A stretch of 64,000 nucleotides of DNA from an uncultured Oscillospiraceae bacterium (GCA_944385415.1 CALWXC010000009.1:38581-102580), one strand, 5' to 3'. Positions 17,570-26,617 are shown, counted from the first letter of the stretch. A program made the numbers and translations. Notes: generated by a model from the letters alone, not told the origin.

Positions 17570-17817
17570 GGGAAATAGTAGCGTCGTCAAACCCTCAAAG
17601 AGAGCCGGTGGTTGGTGGAAACCGGCAGGGAAGCGGCGGGAATACCTCCCGGAGCGGCGGCCTGAAACAAGAGGGAGTAGGGTTCGACGGGTGCGCCCGT
17701 TACAGCGCCGGAGTATGTTTGTACTCCATGAGGCTGCCTTTGCGAGAAGGCGGCGAACAGAGGTGGTACCGCGTATATTTTACGCCCTCTGCTCCACAGG
17801 AGCAGGGGGTGTTTCTG
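17570..17817 (+). promoter_or_regulatory. T-box riboswitch, tyrosine-specific
   Basis: The tyrS leader carries the standard T-box parts: AGAGAG (17599-17604) followed by GGTGGTTGGTGGAAACC at the stem I tip, a specifier codon TAC (17643-17645, in GGGAATACC) that reads tyrosine, and the T-box sequence GGTGGTACCGCG (17762-17773) whose bulge pairs with the tRNA 3' end. The competing terminator is CCCTCTGCTCC (17785-17795) with GGAGCAGGGGG (17799-17809) and a weak T-rich tail. Uncharged tRNA-Tyr should favour antitermination and tyrS expression. Confidence 0.94.
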
Positions 17818-17862
17818 TTGCCTGTGGCGATTTTGAAAAATCAGAAAAGGAGATATCACCAA

Positions 17863-19086
17863 ATGAAAGTCTATGACGAACTGGTGGCCCGCGGCCTGAT
17901 TGCCCAGGTTACCAATGAAGAAGAAATCCGCGAGATGATCGACAATGGTAAGGCCACCTTCTATATTGGCTTTGACCCCACGGCTGACAGCCTCCATGTG
18001 GGCCATTTTATGGCCCTGTGCCTGATGAAGCGGCTGCAAATGGCTGGCAATCGTCCCATTGCCCTCATCGGCGGCGGCACGGCCATGATCGGCGACCCCT
18101 CGGGCCGTACCGACATGCGCTCCATGATGACCCAGGAAACCATCCAGCACAACTGCGACTGCTTCAAAAAGCAGATGGAGCGGTTTATTGAGTTTGGCGA
18201 GGGCAAGGCCCAGATGGTCAACAACGCCGACTGGCTGCTGAAGCTCAACTATGTGGATTTCATTCGGGAGATCGGCGCTTGCTTCTCCGTCAATAACATG
18301 CTGCGGGCCGAGTGCTTCAAGCAGCGTATGGAGAAGGGCCTGAGCTTCCTGGAGTTCAACTACATGCCCATGCAGTCCTACGACTTCTACTACCTGTTCC
18401 AGCATTACGGCTGCAATATGCAGTTTGGCGGCAACGACCAGTGGAGCAACATGCTGGGCGGCACCGAGCTGATTCGCCGCAAGCTGGGCAAGGACGCCCA
18501 TGCCATGACCATCACCCTGCTGCTGAACTCCGAAGGCAAGAAGATGGGCAAGACAGCGTCCGGCGCCGTGTGGCTGGACCCCAACAAGACCAGCCCCTTT
18601 GAGTTCTTCCAGTATTGGCGCAATGTGGGCGACGACGATGTTCTCAAGTGCATCCGGATGCTGACCTTCCTGCCCCTGGAGCAGATCGACGAGATGGACA
18701 AGTGGGAGGGCAGCCAGCTCAACGAGGCCAAAGAGATTCTGGCCTATGAGCTGACGAAGTTGGTTCACGGCGAGGAGGAGGCCGAAAAGGCCAAGACGGC
18801 GGCCCATGCCCTGTTTGCCGGCGGCGGAGATGACTCCAACATGCCTACCACCGAATTGACCGCCGACCAGCTCACCGATGGCGGCATTGGCATTCTGAGC
18901 CTGCTGACGGCTTGTGGTCTGACCAAGAGCAACGGCGAAGCCCGCCGTCTGGTCCAGCAGGGCGGTATTTTTGTGGAAGAGGAAAAGGTCACTGCCATTG
19001 ATCTGACCATTTCCGAGGCACAGCTCCGCGAAGGCGTGAAAATCCGCAAGGGTAAAAAGGTCTACCACAAGGCCATTCTGGTGTAA
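17863..19086 (+). CDS. tyrS: tyrosyl-tRNA synthetase
   Basis: This class I synthetase charges tRNA-Tyr. The 407 residues contain the HIGH-like motif LHVGHFMAL, the KMSKS-like KMGKTASG, and a C-terminal S4-like domain ([15 protein letters not shown]). The ATG at 17863 follows AAAGGAGATATCACCAA. Upstream in-frame sequence belongs to the T-box leader, which controls expression by tRNA-Tyr charging. It stands alone between the leader and a strong terminator. Confidence 0.97.
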   Translation: MKVYDELVARGLIAQVTNEEEIREMIDNGKATFYIGFDPTADSLHVGHFMALCLMKRLQMAGNRPIALIGGGTAMIGDPSGRTDMRSMMTQETIQHNCDCFKKQMERFIEFGEGKAQMVNNADWLLKLNYVDFIREIGACFSVNNMLRAECFKQRMEKGLSFLEFNYMPMQSYDFYYLFQHYGCNMQFGGNDQWSNMLGGTELIRRKLGKDAHAMTITLLLNSEGKKMGKTASGAVWLDPNKTSPFEFFQYWRNVGDDDVLKCIRMLTFLPLEQIDEMDKWEGSQLNEAKEILAYELTKLVHGEEEAEKAKTAAHALFAGGGDDSNMPTTELTADQLTDGGIGILSLLTACGLTKSNGEARRLVQQGGIFVEEEKVTAIDLTISEAQLREGVKIRKGKKVYHKAILV

Positions 19087-19106
19087 ATGCAACTATAAAT
19101 AATCAA

Positions 19107-19147
19107 AACGGCGTACCGTGAAACGCATCACGGTACGCCGTTTTTTT
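19107..19147. terminator. shared terminator between tyrS and asd
   Basis: AACGGCGTACCGTGA pairs with TCACGGTACGCCGTT, flanked by A-runs on one side and seven T on the other, so it can stop transcription from both converging genes. Confidence 0.93.
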
Positions 19148-19155
19148 AGATGTCA

Positions 19156-20247
19156 TTATTGAACGTGGTCGATGTAGCCTTCGGCACACAGCAGTTCGGC
19201 CAGCAGCACCGCACCGCCGGCAGCGCCGCGGAGAGTGTTATGGCTCAGGCAGACGAACTTGTAGTCGTACTGGGTGTCGGGACGCAGACGGCCGATGGAA
19301 ACGGCCATACCATTCTCTAGATTCCGGTCCAGCTTCGTCTGGGGACGGTTGTCCTCCTCAAAATAGTGGAGGAACTGCTTGGGAGCGGAGGGCAGGTTCA
19401 GTTCCTGTGCACGGCCGGAGAATGCGGCCCAGTCAGCCTTGATCTGTTCTATGGGGGGCTTCTCCTTGAAGCTCATAAAGCAGGCGGCCATATGACCGTT
19501 GGAAACAGGCACGCGAAGGCATTGGGCCGTAATGGCGGGACCTTCGGCGTTGGCGATGTGATCGCCGTCCACATGGCCCCACAGCTTCAGGGGCTCCTGC
19601 TCGGACTTCTCTTCCTCGCCGCCGATGTAGGGAATGACGTTGTCCACCATCTCGGGCCATGTCTCAAAGGTCTTACCAGCGCCGGAAATGGCCTGATAGG
19701 TGCAGACCAGAGCCTTCTCCACGCCGTATTTCAGCAGGGGATGGAGGGCGGGAACGTAGCTTTGCAGGGAGCAGTTGGACTTGACCGCCACAAAGCCGCG
19801 CTTGGTGCCCAGACGCTTGCGCTGGGCTTCAATGACCTTGATGTGGTCGGCGTTGATCTCCGGCACCACCATAGGTACATCGGGGGTCCAGCGGTGGGCG
19901 GAGTTGTTGGAAACCACCGGGCACTCGGCTTTGGCGTACCGGTCCTCCAGGGCCTTGATCTCCTCTTTTTTCATATCCACGGCGCAGAACACGAAGTCCA
20001 CCATGGCGGCGATCTTCTCCACATCGGCTTCGGCGTCCATGACCACCATATCCTTGGCCCAGGCGGGCATTTCGGACTCCATGGCCCAACGGCTGCCCAC
20101 TGCGTCAGCATAGGTTTTGCCGGCGCTGCGGCTGCTGGCTGCCAGGACAACAGTCTCAAACCAGGGGTGGTTGTCGGTGAGGGTGATAAAGCGCTGACCT
20201 ACCATACCGGTGGCGCCGATGATACCCACTTTGTATTTCTGTTCCAT
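19156..20247 (-). CDS. asd: aspartate-semialdehyde dehydrogenase, archaeal/fungal type
   Basis: Asd reduces aspartyl phosphate to the semialdehyde used for lysine, diaminopimelate, threonine and methionine synthesis. The 363-residue protein has the NADP-binding GATGMVGQRF, the catalytic Cys159 in KSNCSLQ, and a histidine in NGHMAACF. The Cys motif SNCS and overall layout match the archaeal/fungal branch rather than the usual bacterial enzyme with NCSTIQ. It is monocistronic and convergent with tyrS; a ribosome binding site AAGGAGAATGGAAA precedes the ATG. No clear promoter is seen. Confidence 0.93.
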   Translation of the reverse strand: MEQKYKVGIIGATGMVGQRFITLTDNHPWFETVVLAASSRSAGKTYADAVGSRWAMESEMPAWAKDMVVMDAEADVEKIAAMVDFVFCAVDMKKEEIKALEDRYAKAECPVVSNNSAHRWTPDVPMVVPEINADHIKVIEAQRKRLGTKRGFVAVKSNCSLQSYVPALHPLLKYGVEKALVCTYQAISGAGKTFETWPEMVDNVIPYIGGEEEKSEQEPLKLWGHVDGDHIANAEGPAITAQCLRVPVSNGHMAACFMSFKEKPPIEQIKADWAAFSGRAQELNLPSAPKQFLHYFEEDNRPQTKLDRNLENGMAVSIGRLRPDTQYDYKFVCLSHNTLRGAAGGAVLLAELLCAEGYIDHVQ

Positions 20248-20315
20248 TTTCCATTCTCCTTTATGATACCGCCGGTCGAAATTGGTCCCAGAGGAAAGAA
20301 AATTCCGACCTTAGG

Positions 20316-20344
20316 TTGAATAAAAACACGTTTTGCGGTATAAT
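20316..20344 (+). promoter_or_regulatory. strong sigma-A promoter for the SpoIID-domain protein gene
   Basis: TTGAAT (20316-20321), 17-base spacer, TATAAT (20339-20344). The leader to the ATG at 20477 is about 125 bases and has no recognised riboswitch. A vegetative promoter argues against a purely sporulation role for the gene. Confidence 0.82.
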
Positions 20345-20476
20345 AACCATTGCCTACGGCACAGATGACCGTGAGACAGAGACGCTTGTCTTTCATCATC
20401 ATATCACATTGCTAATGTGGAGTCAATGCACGCATTGACTGCTTTTTCTGTTTTATTTTCCGAAATGGAGGTCAAT

Positions 20477-22186
20477 ATGACGCAAAAAATCAGACAATTT
20501 GCCAGATTGGGCCTGATGTTTCTGACTTGTGTACTTTTTGCAGTCTATATTCCGCCTCAGGCTGACGCGTCATTTTCCGACCGTGTCATTCGCGTGGGCC
20601 TGTATTACGGCAGCAATGCTTTGCCCTCGGCGAATCTGGCCAATGAAGTGGGCAGCGGTTATCAGTTTGGTACATATAACAGCAGCGGCGCCTTTACACC
20701 CTTGGGAAGCACAGCCCAGGAAAAAATCACCGTCTGCAAGGATGCCAATCTCTATCTGTCCGGCGGCAGTTTCTATGAGACTCCCACAGCGGCGGACTAT
20801 CAGCTCATTGGTGCTTACCATATTCAGATGCCCGATACCTATGCCACCTATGAAGCAGCGGCCCAGGCGGCAGCGGCCTATCCCTACGGTTTCCCGGCCT
20901 ATGTCAATGGAAACTATGTGGTCCGCTTCGAGTTTTATTCCTCTGCTGCCAACGCCGAAGCAGACGCTGTGGCCTACAGCGGCGCCCAGGTGGTTGGCGG
21001 CAGTAAGACGTGCTACACCGTTGTCAATACGGCCACAGGAGAGATTTTGTTTGAATTTGACAACGACGGCGACTATCTGGGCATTCAGCCCATGAGCAGC
21101 GGCGAGCGGGCACGGACCTGGTTCAAAGGGTACCAGTATTACGGTGGATTCCAGTATATGCGCCGCAGCGGCAACGATCTTTCCGTCATTAACTTTGTCA
21201 ACGAGGACCTGTATGTGTCCGGCGTTTTGCCCTATGAATTTGTGGTAGATAACGATCTGGAATCCCTGAAGGCCGGTGCTGTGGCCATTCGGACTTTCTC
21301 CAGGGCTTCTACCAAGCACAACGCACTGGGCTTTGATATCTGCAACACCACCGACTGTCAGGTGTACCGCGGTGTCTATACAGGCGCAGGGGCCCAACTG
21401 GTTCTGGATGCTGTAGAGCAGACCGGCGGCCAGTGTGCCTATTATAACGGCACTTTGATTGAGGCACTGTATTTCTCCTCCGACGGCGGCGCAACGGAAG
21501 ACGCAGTCAATGCCTGGGGCAGCGACGTGCCATACCTCAAAGGGAAACTCGACCCCTATGAGGATACGATTTCCTTTAACGGCAAAAGCTGGAGTTATAC
21601 CGTGACACCGTCCGAGATTCAAAGTCTGATGCAGAGCAAGGGATACGACTGCGGTACCGTTACCGGCCTGGAAGTGACGAAGACCACAGCCATGGGCAAC
21701 GTCAACGAACTGACCATCACAGACAGCAATGGTAAGAAATTTACCTTTACCGGGGATAATGTCCGGGTATTGCAAAACCTGCCCGGCGTCACCTATATGA
21801 GCCGCCGGTTCCAGATTACACCCGTTGGCAGCCAACCAGTGGAGAATCCCACAACCAGCACCGGTGATACCAGCTTGTCGGTCTATGACGGTAACACCAC
21901 CGTCAAATCCGACACCATAACGGTGATTACCGGCAGCGGCACCCAGCAGGTGACAGCGCCCGCCACGGTCCTTACCGACAGTGGTACCGTTACGGTTGGA
22001 GAAAGCGGCGACAGCGGTTCCAGCGGCAGCAGTTCCGGCGGCAGCGGCCAGGGCTGGACTATCACCGGCGGCGGCTTCGGCCACAACATCGGCATGAGCC
22101 AGTGGGGTGCCTACGCCATGGGCCAACAGGGGTACTCCTATGAGGAAATCTTGAAATTCTACTACACTGGAATCACAATTCAGTGA
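20477..22186 (+). CDS. secreted SpoIID/LytB domain protein with SPOR-like segment
   Basis: The 569-residue protein begins with a signal peptide (hydrophobic residues 11-28, cleavage near QADA-SFS). A SPOR-like repeat region (about 85-160, with ATYEAAAQAAAAYPYGFPA) is followed by the SpoIID/LytB domain (LKAGAVAIRTFSR; the EALYFSSDGGATE motif), a Gly/Ser-rich linker, and the C-terminal GFGHNIGMSQWGAYAM motif that completes the fold. SpoIID proteins are lytic transglycosylases acting on denuded glycan strands. This one has a sigma-A promoter and no SpoIID operon context, so a vegetative wall role is more likely. The ATG at 20477 follows ATGGAGGTCAAT. Confidence 0.88.
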   Translation: MTQKIRQFARLGLMFLTCVLFAVYIPPQADASFSDRVIRVGLYYGSNALPSANLANEVGSGYQFGTYNSSGAFTPLGSTAQEKITVCKDANLYLSGGSFYETPTAADYQLIGAYHIQMPDTYATYEAAAQAAAAYPYGFPAYVNGNYVVRFEFYSSAANAEADAVAYSGAQVVGGSKTCYTVVNTATGEILFEFDNDGDYLGIQPMSSGERARTWFKGYQYYGGFQYMRRSGNDLSVINFVNEDLYVSGVLPYEFVVDNDLESLKAGAVAIRTFSRASTKHNALGFDICNTTDCQVYRGVYTGAGAQLVLDAVEQTGGQCAYYNGTLIEALYFSSDGGATEDAVNAWGSDVPYLKGKLDPYEDTISFNGKSWSYTVTPSEIQSLMQSKGYDCGTVTGLEVTKTTAMGNVNELTITDSNGKKFTFTGDNVRVLQNLPGVTYMSRRFQITPVGSQPVENPTTSTGDTSLSVYDGNTTVKSDTITVITGSGTQQVTAPATVLTDSGTVTVGESGDSGSSGSSSGGSGQGWTITGGGFGHNIGMSQWGAYAMGQQGYSYEEILKFYYTGITIQ

Positions 22187-22204
22187 GAAAATGGAGATGC
22201 GACT

Positions 22205-23239
22205 TTGAAAACCAGCGATTTTTACTATGAACTGCCGGAGGAACTCATTGCACAGACGCCTCTGGAACATCGGGACCATTCCCGCCTGCTGACGTTGAAC
22301 CGAGAAACGGGAAAAACGGGCCACCATCATTTTTATGAGCTGCCCGAATTTCTCAAACCCGGCGATTGTTTGGTGCTGAACAATTCCCGCGTCCTGCCCG
22401 CCCGACTGTTGGGCCACCGGGAACCCACCGGCGGCGCGGTGGAACTGCTGCTGCTGAAGGACCTGGGGGATAACACCTGGGAATGTCTGGCCAAGCCCGG
22501 CCGCAAGTGCCGCATTGGGACGGAACTGTCCTTTGGCGACGGCCGCCTGACGGCTAAAGTGGTGGGTGATGGTGACGACGGCAAAAAACTGGTGCAGTTC
22601 TCCTTTACCGGCATTTTTCTGGAGGTGCTGGCGGAATTGGGGAAAATGCCGCTGCCGCCCTATATCCGCGAGGAGCTGGAGGACGGCGAGCGGTATCAGA
22701 CGGTTTATTCCAAGATCAACGGTTCGGCGGCGGCTCCTACGGCAGGACTGCATTTTACACCAGAACTGTTGCAGCAGATTGAAGAGAAAGGCGTCCGGCT
22801 GGCCTATGTAACGCTCCATGTGGGCCTGGGCACGTTCCGGCCGGTCAAAGCCGACGAAATCACCGACCACCATATGCACAGCGAATTCTGCGAGATCTCC
22901 CAGGAGACGGCCGACATCCTCAATGAGACGCGTCGGCAGGGGGGAAGGATTGTGTGTGTCGGTACTACCTCTTGCCGGACCATTGAATCTCTGGCCAACG
23001 ACGACGGTACCTTTGTGGAGCGGGCCGGTTGGACGGAAATCTTCATCTATCCCGGCTACCGATTCAAGGCCATGGATGCCCTGGTGACCAATTTCCATTT
23101 GCCGGAGAGCACCTTGGTAATGCTGGTGTCAGCCTTTGCCGGACGGGAGCACGTTCTGGCGGCCTATGCGGAGGCGGTAAAAGAGCGATACCGCTTTTTC
23201 TCTTTTGGCGACGCCATGTTGATTGCCAATGATATCTGA
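22205..23239 (+). CDS. queA: S-adenosylmethionine:tRNA ribosyltransferase-isomerase
   Basis: QueA transfers and isomerises the ribosyl group of SAM onto preQ1-modified tRNA to form epoxyqueuosine. The 344 residues show the family opening [19 protein letters not shown] and the conserved [11 protein letters not shown] and GLGTFRPV. The start is a TTG at 22205 with TGGAGATGCGAC upstream, giving the normal N-terminus. It starts 18 bases after the preceding gene and is followed by tgt, the partner enzyme of queuosine synthesis. Confidence 0.95.
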   Translation: MKTSDFYYELPEELIAQTPLEHRDHSRLLTLNRETGKTGHHHFYELPEFLKPGDCLVLNNSRVLPARLLGHREPTGGAVELLLLKDLGDNTWECLAKPGRKCRIGTELSFGDGRLTAKVVGDGDDGKKLVQFSFTGIFLEVLAELGKMPLPPYIREELEDGERYQTVYSKINGSAAAPTAGLHFTPELLQQIEEKGVRLAYVTLHVGLGTFRPVKADEITDHHMHSEFCEISQETADILNETRRQGGRIVCVGTTSCRTIESLANDDGTFVERAGWTEIFIYPGYRFKAMDALVTNFHLPESTLVMLVSAFAGREHVLAAYAEAVKERYRFFSFGDAMLIANDI

Positions 23240-23259
23240 TTGAGAAAGTAGGAACGACG

Positions 23260-24390
23260 TTGTTTCAAGTAAAAAAGAAAAACGGCGCTGCCCGCCGGGG
23301 CGAATTCACCTGTCCCCATGGCACAGTACAGACGCCGGTCTTTATGAACGTGGGTACCCAAGGCGCCATCAAGGGTGCCCTCAGCGCCGCCGATTTAAAA
23401 AACATCGGCTGTCAGGTGGAGTTGTCCAACACATATCACCTCCATGTACGGCCCGGTGACCAGCTGATTCACGATTTGGGCGGCCTGCACAAGTTCATGA
23501 CCTGGGACGGCCCCATGCTCACCGATTCCGGCGGGTTCCAGGTGTTTTCCCTGGCCAGTCTGCGGAAGATCAAGGAAGAGGGCGTCCATTTTGCTTCCCA
23601 TGTGGATGGCCGGAAGATTTTCATGGGCCCCGAGGAGAGCATGCAGATTCAGTCTAATCTGGGCTCCGACATTGCCATGGCCTTTGATGAGTGCATTGAG
23701 AATCCGGCACCCTATGAGTATGTCAAGCGGTCCTGTGAGCGGACATACCGCTGGCTGGTGCGCTGCAAAAACGAATTGGACCGGCTCAATGGGCTGCCCG
23801 GTACCGTGAATCCTGGACAGGTGCTGTTCGGCATCAACCAGGGCGGCACCTATGATGATCTGCGGGTGTGGCATATGAAGGAAATTGCCAAGCTGGACCT
23901 GGCTGGATATGCCATTGGCGGTCTGGCGGTGGGGGAACCCACGGAGGTTATGTACCACATCATTGAGATGGTGGAGCCTTGGATGCCTGTGGACCGCCCC
24001 AGATACCTTATGGGCGTTGGTACCCCGTCCAATATCATTGAGGCTGTGGCCCGTGGTGTGGACTTCTTCGACTGCGTCATGCCGGCCCGTAACGCCCGCC
24101 ATGCAAAGCTCTTTACCTGGAGCGGTTCCATCAATCTGAAAAACGCCAAGTATGAGCGGGACGAGGGCCCCATCGATCCCCACTGCGATTGTCCGGTGTG
24201 CAGACGCTATTCCCGCGCCTATCTCCGCCACCTGTTCAAAGCCGAGGAGATGCTGGCCATGCGGCTGTCCGTCATGCACAATCTGTATTTCTATAACCAG
24301 CTGATGCAGAAGATCCGTGACGCTTTGGACAACGATCAATTTGATGCGTTCCGTGGGGAGTACTCGGAAAAACTGGCGCAGAAAATTTAA
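23260..24390 (+). CDS. tgt: queuine tRNA-ribosyltransferase (bacterial TGT)
   Basis: TGT swaps guanine 34 for preQ1 in tRNAs with GUN anticodons. The 376 residues include the nucleophile region MLTDSGGFQVF, the second aspartate in FDCVMPARNARH and the zinc site CDCPVC with the later H. The start is a TTG at 23260 with GTAGGAACGACG upstream. It follows queA by 20 bases; no terminator is visible before the yajC promoter. Confidence 0.96.
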   Translation: MFQVKKKNGAARRGEFTCPHGTVQTPVFMNVGTQGAIKGALSAADLKNIGCQVELSNTYHLHVRPGDQLIHDLGGLHKFMTWDGPMLTDSGGFQVFSLASLRKIKEEGVHFASHVDGRKIFMGPEESMQIQSNLGSDIAMAFDECIENPAPYEYVKRSCERTYRWLVRCKNELDRLNGLPGTVNPGQVLFGINQGGTYDDLRVWHMKEIAKLDLAGYAIGGLAVGEPTEVMYHIIEMVEPWMPVDRPRYLMGVGTPSNIIEAVARGVDFFDCVMPARNARHAKLFTWSGSINLKNAKYERDEGPIDPHCDCPVCRRYSRAYLRHLFKAEEMLAMRLSVMHNLYFYNQLMQKIRDALDNDQFDAFRGEYSEKLAQKI

Positions 24391-24398
24391 AATTCCCC

Positions 24399-24427
24399 TT
24401 GAAAACAGTGGTAATATTGGCTATAAT
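24399..24427 (+). promoter_or_regulatory. sigma-A promoter for yajC
   Basis: TTGAAA (24399-24404), 17-base spacer, TATAAT (24422-24427), with a 30-base leader to the ATG. Confidence 0.87.
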
Positions 24428-24456
24428 AAAACAAATGCCCGAATGGAGGTAACAAA

Positions 24457-24783
24457 ATGGGTGCAGAAGCAATGTCGACAATCATGATGTTTGCCGTCGT
24501 GATCCTGGTGTTCTACTTCTTTGTGATTCGTCCTGAAAACAAGAAGAAGAAGGCCATGCAGGAAATGCGCGATGCGCTGAAGGTTGGCGACAAGATCATC
24601 ACCATCGGCGGTATCGTCGGTGAAGTGGTGCATATCAAGGACGAGAATATCGTCATTGAGACCAGTGCCGACCGCGTCCGCATGGAGCTGGCCAAGTGGG
24701 CCATTTCCAGCAATGAGACGGCGGAAAAGGCTGCTGCCAAGGCCAGAGAAGAGGCCAGAACAGAGAAGAAGAAAAAGAAGTGA
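24457..24783 (+). CDS. yajC: preprotein translocase subunit YajC
   Basis: The 108-residue protein has one N-terminal membrane helix (residues 5-24: IMMFAVVILVFYFFVIRP), the RPENKKKKAMQEM motif and a charged cytoplasmic domain (GDKIITIGGIVGEV). YajC associates with SecDF and YidC. ATGGAGGTAAC is the ribosome binding site. SecD and SecF do not follow here; a terminator closes the gene as a single unit with its own promoter. Confidence 0.94.
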   Translation: MGAEAMSTIMMFAVVILVFYFFVIRPENKKKKAMQEMRDALKVGDKIITIGGIVGEVVHIKDENIVIETSADRVRMELAKWAISSNETAEKAAAKAREEARTEKKKKK

Positions 24784-24784
24784 G

Positions 24785-24821
24785 AAAAAACGGTACCGCA
24801 CCAATTGCGGTACCGTTTTTT
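24785..24821. terminator. symmetric terminator after yajC
   Basis: ACGGTACCGCA pairs with TGCGGTACCGT, with six A on the left and six T on the right. Confidence 0.92.
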
Positions 24822-24857
24822 AGTTGCCCGGCAGGGGACAGGCACTCTCAAAAGCAG

Positions 24858-24892
24858 AAAAACTCCGACAGTAGAGGACTGTCGGAGTTTTT
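24858..24892 (-). terminator. terminator of the NlpC/P60 gene
   Basis: AAAAACTCCGACAG (24858-24871) and CTGTCGGAGTTTTT (24879-24892) form a 14-bp symmetric hairpin directly after the minus-strand stop codon. Confidence 0.88.
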
Positions 24893-24895
24893 ATA

Positions 24896-25780
24896 TCAGG
24901 CAATTCTTCTGGCGCCGATGTAGCGGCTGGCATAGTAGCTGTCGCTGAGGCTGGTAACCTTGACACCGCCGGAAGCGGCATGTACAAACTGGTTGTTGCC
25001 AATGTAGATACCCACATGAGAAGCAGCGGCGCTGGTGGCGTATGTGTTATCAAAGAACACCAGATCACCGGGCTGCAGACTGCTGACAGCATAGCCGTTG
25101 CTCAACTGCTGGCCGGCAGTACGGTTAAGGGTATAACCCAGCTGCTTGTAGACGTAGCGGGTAAAACCGGAGCAGTCAAAGCCGGAAGGCGTTGTGCCGC
25201 CCCAGACATAGGGAGTCCCGAGGTACTGCATGCCCAGGTCAGCGGCCTGCTGGCCCACACTGACCGAAGAGCCGGAGGAGGAGTTGTAAATGGGCTTCTC
25301 CGTCAGTTCCATCAGATCGCTTCTGACGTAACCGGTTTGTCCCTCAAATTGGACCTTGTACCAGCCGCAGTTGAAACCGATGATGTAAGCCTCATCACCG
25401 TATTGCATCTGGCAGACCAGATCACTGGAGGAGGAGGGCTGGGACCGCAGGTTGACGCTGGAGGTATTGATTCGGCCGTCGCCGAGCTCCACGTTTTCCC
25501 GTTCCTTGAAGGTTATGTAATCCGCGCTCATGTAGCCGATATCCAAATTGTAATCCACCAGATACCAACCATCAACCTCGCGGATAATAACCACGTTGTC
25601 GCCGGGGGAGGCGATGGAAATGGTGTCGGAATTGGCGGAGGCCGATTCCCGCAGACGCAGGCTGGTCTCAACGACGCCGATGCCGGTTTTCAATTCCGTG
25701 GCGGAAGCACTGATGGAAATGGCGGCTGTGGCGGCAACTGCCATCGTGGACAGGATCAACAGACGTTTTACTCGGTTCAT
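24896..25780 (-). CDS. secreted NlpC/P60 peptidase with two SH3b domains
   Basis: The 294-residue protein has a signal peptide (residues 1-27, ending SASA), two bacterial SH3 domains (about 35-95 and 105-160; SLRLRESAS and SVNLRSQPS) and a C-terminal NlpC/P60 domain with catalytic Cys in PSGFDCSGFTRYVY and His in ASHVGIYIG. Such enzymes cut the D-Glu-to-diaminopimelate bond in stem peptides. It lies 52 bases downstream of the next minus-strand gene, probably co-transcribed with it, and ends in its own terminator. Confidence 0.94.
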   Translation of the reverse strand: MNRVKRLLILSTMAVAATAAISISASATELKTGIGVVETSLRLRESASANSDTISIASPGDNVVIIREVDGWYLVDYNLDIGYMSADYITFKERENVELGDGRINTSSVNLRSQPSSSSDLVCQMQYGDEAYIIGFNCGWYKVQFEGQTGYVRSDLMELTEKPIYNSSSGSSVSVGQQAADLGMQYLGTPYVWGGTTPSGFDCSGFTRYVYKQLGYTLNRTAGQQLSNGYAVSSLQPGDLVFFDNTYATSAAASHVGIYIGNNQFVHAASGGVKVTSLSDSYYASRYIGARRIA

Positions 25781-25816
25781 TCTACTTCGATACCTCTCTC
25801 ATTTGCAGATTCCGTG

Positions 25817-25840
25817 ATACTTACTTAGATACTTACTTAG
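25817..25840. repeat. 12-bp perfect tandem duplication over a stop codon
   Basis: ATACTTACTTAG occurs twice back to back (25817-25828 and 25829-25840). Read on the minus strand it duplicates the Lys-stop end of the small gene. Confidence 0.9.
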
Positions 25841-26123
25841 CGGCAAGGGCCCGATCGAGCCATACACAGCCCACATCCAATGCCGTGTAAAAACCGTCTT
25901 TTTCACTCTTCTTAACGATGCGATCCCGAGGTTTGGCGTCGGGGTCCGTCAGCTGCAGCTGTACGGAAACCTTGGTGGCCAGCTCCAGATCGCCGTCCTT
26001 CTTGGACTCGAGGATCTGCAGCATCACAATATGGGAGTCGCTCATATTGCCGTAATAAACAACATTGTCCTTCCGCAGCAGGGGACGGCCCTTATACTTC
26101 AGGACTGCATTTTTCTCAGACAT
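25833..26123 (-). CDS. conserved small protein of unknown function
   Basis: The 96-residue protein starts at the ATG at 26123 after AGGAGGGTAACA; the longer open frame lacks a ribosome binding site. It is soluble and basic, with the pattern LKYKGRPLLRKDNVVYYGNMSD and a later QLQLTDPD. I recall similar short proteins in Clostridia but know no function. It has a strong sigma-A promoter. Its stop codon lies in a 12-bp tandem duplication. Confidence 0.72.
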   Translation of the reverse strand: MSEKNAVLKYKGRPLLRKDNVVYYGNMSDSHIVMLQILESKKDGDLELATKVSVQLQLTDPDAKPRDRIVKKSEKDGFYTALDVGCVWLDRALAAK

Positions 26124-26152
26124 TGTTACCCTCCTGATTAAAATGTAACCAA

Positions 26153-26181
26153 ATTGTAACACATTGTTTCCCAGTTGTCAA
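26153..26181 (-). promoter_or_regulatory. sigma-A promoter for the 96-residue protein gene
   Basis: On the minus strand TTGACA (26181-26176), 17-base spacer, TACAAT (26158-26153). It lies 30 bases before the ATG. Confidence 0.87.
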
Positions 26182-26296
26182 TAGGTAATTGACATAACAT
26201 TACACTTTGGCCGGATTATTTTAAAAAATCTGATAAAAAAGGAAATGGATGTGGTTGCTTTGGGAGAATCTGCATGGAAAGGTTACAAACAGAAAA

Positions 26297-26325
26297 CAAG
26301 AAGGGGAACCGAGGTTCCCCTTCTT
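26297..26325 (-). terminator. terminator after ireB
   Basis: GAAGGGGAACC and GGTTCCCCTTC form an 11-bp perfect stem with a 3-base loop; on the minus strand it is followed by TTGTTTTCTG. It sits just after the ireB stop. Confidence 0.85.
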
Positions 26326-26341
26326 CGACGCCGGCCGGCGG

Positions 26342-26587
26342 TCAGTCGAACAGATAATGACGGACCAGCTCCTGCAGCAGATCATCCCGATCCAGCTTAC
26401 AGATGAGACTGCGGGCGTTGTTGAAGTTGGTGATATACGTCGGGTCCTCAGAGAGCAGATACCCCACAATCTGATTGATGGGATTATAGCCCTTTTCACT
26501 GAGAGAACGGTAAACAGACGTCAGGATCTGCTTCATCTCCGCCGTAGATTCATCGGGGACCACAAACTTGATCGTATTATCATCCAT
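26342..26587 (-). CDS. ireB: IreB family regulatory phosphoprotein (UPF0297/DUF965)
   Basis: The 81-residue protein matches IreB closely ([21 protein letters not shown], then [14 protein letters not shown]). In Enterococcus IreB is a substrate of the Ser/Thr kinase IreK and affects cephalosporin resistance. The ATG at 26587 follows AAGGAGGCAGACCGT. The usual neighbours alaS and ruvX are absent; here it sits downstream of pheT, with its own promoter. Confidence 0.94.
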   Translation of the reverse strand: MDDNTIKFVVPDESTAEMKQILTSVYRSLSEKGYNPINQIVGYLLSEDPTYITNFNNARSLICKLDRDDLLQELVRHYLFD

Positions 26588-26617
26588 ACGGTCTGCCTCC
26601 TTACCTGGAATACTCCT

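Noticed and set aside
20570..23098. Open frame of 842 codons on the minus strand opposite the SpoIID-domain gene and queA
   Set aside because: It is antisense to two well-supported genes, has no domain pattern, and such long shadow frames are expected from GC-rich codon use.
2654..24847. Similar short strings (GACAGGCACT) at 2655 and 24838
   Set aside because: The shared stretch is about ten bases and its surroundings differ, so there is no support for a dispersed repeat.
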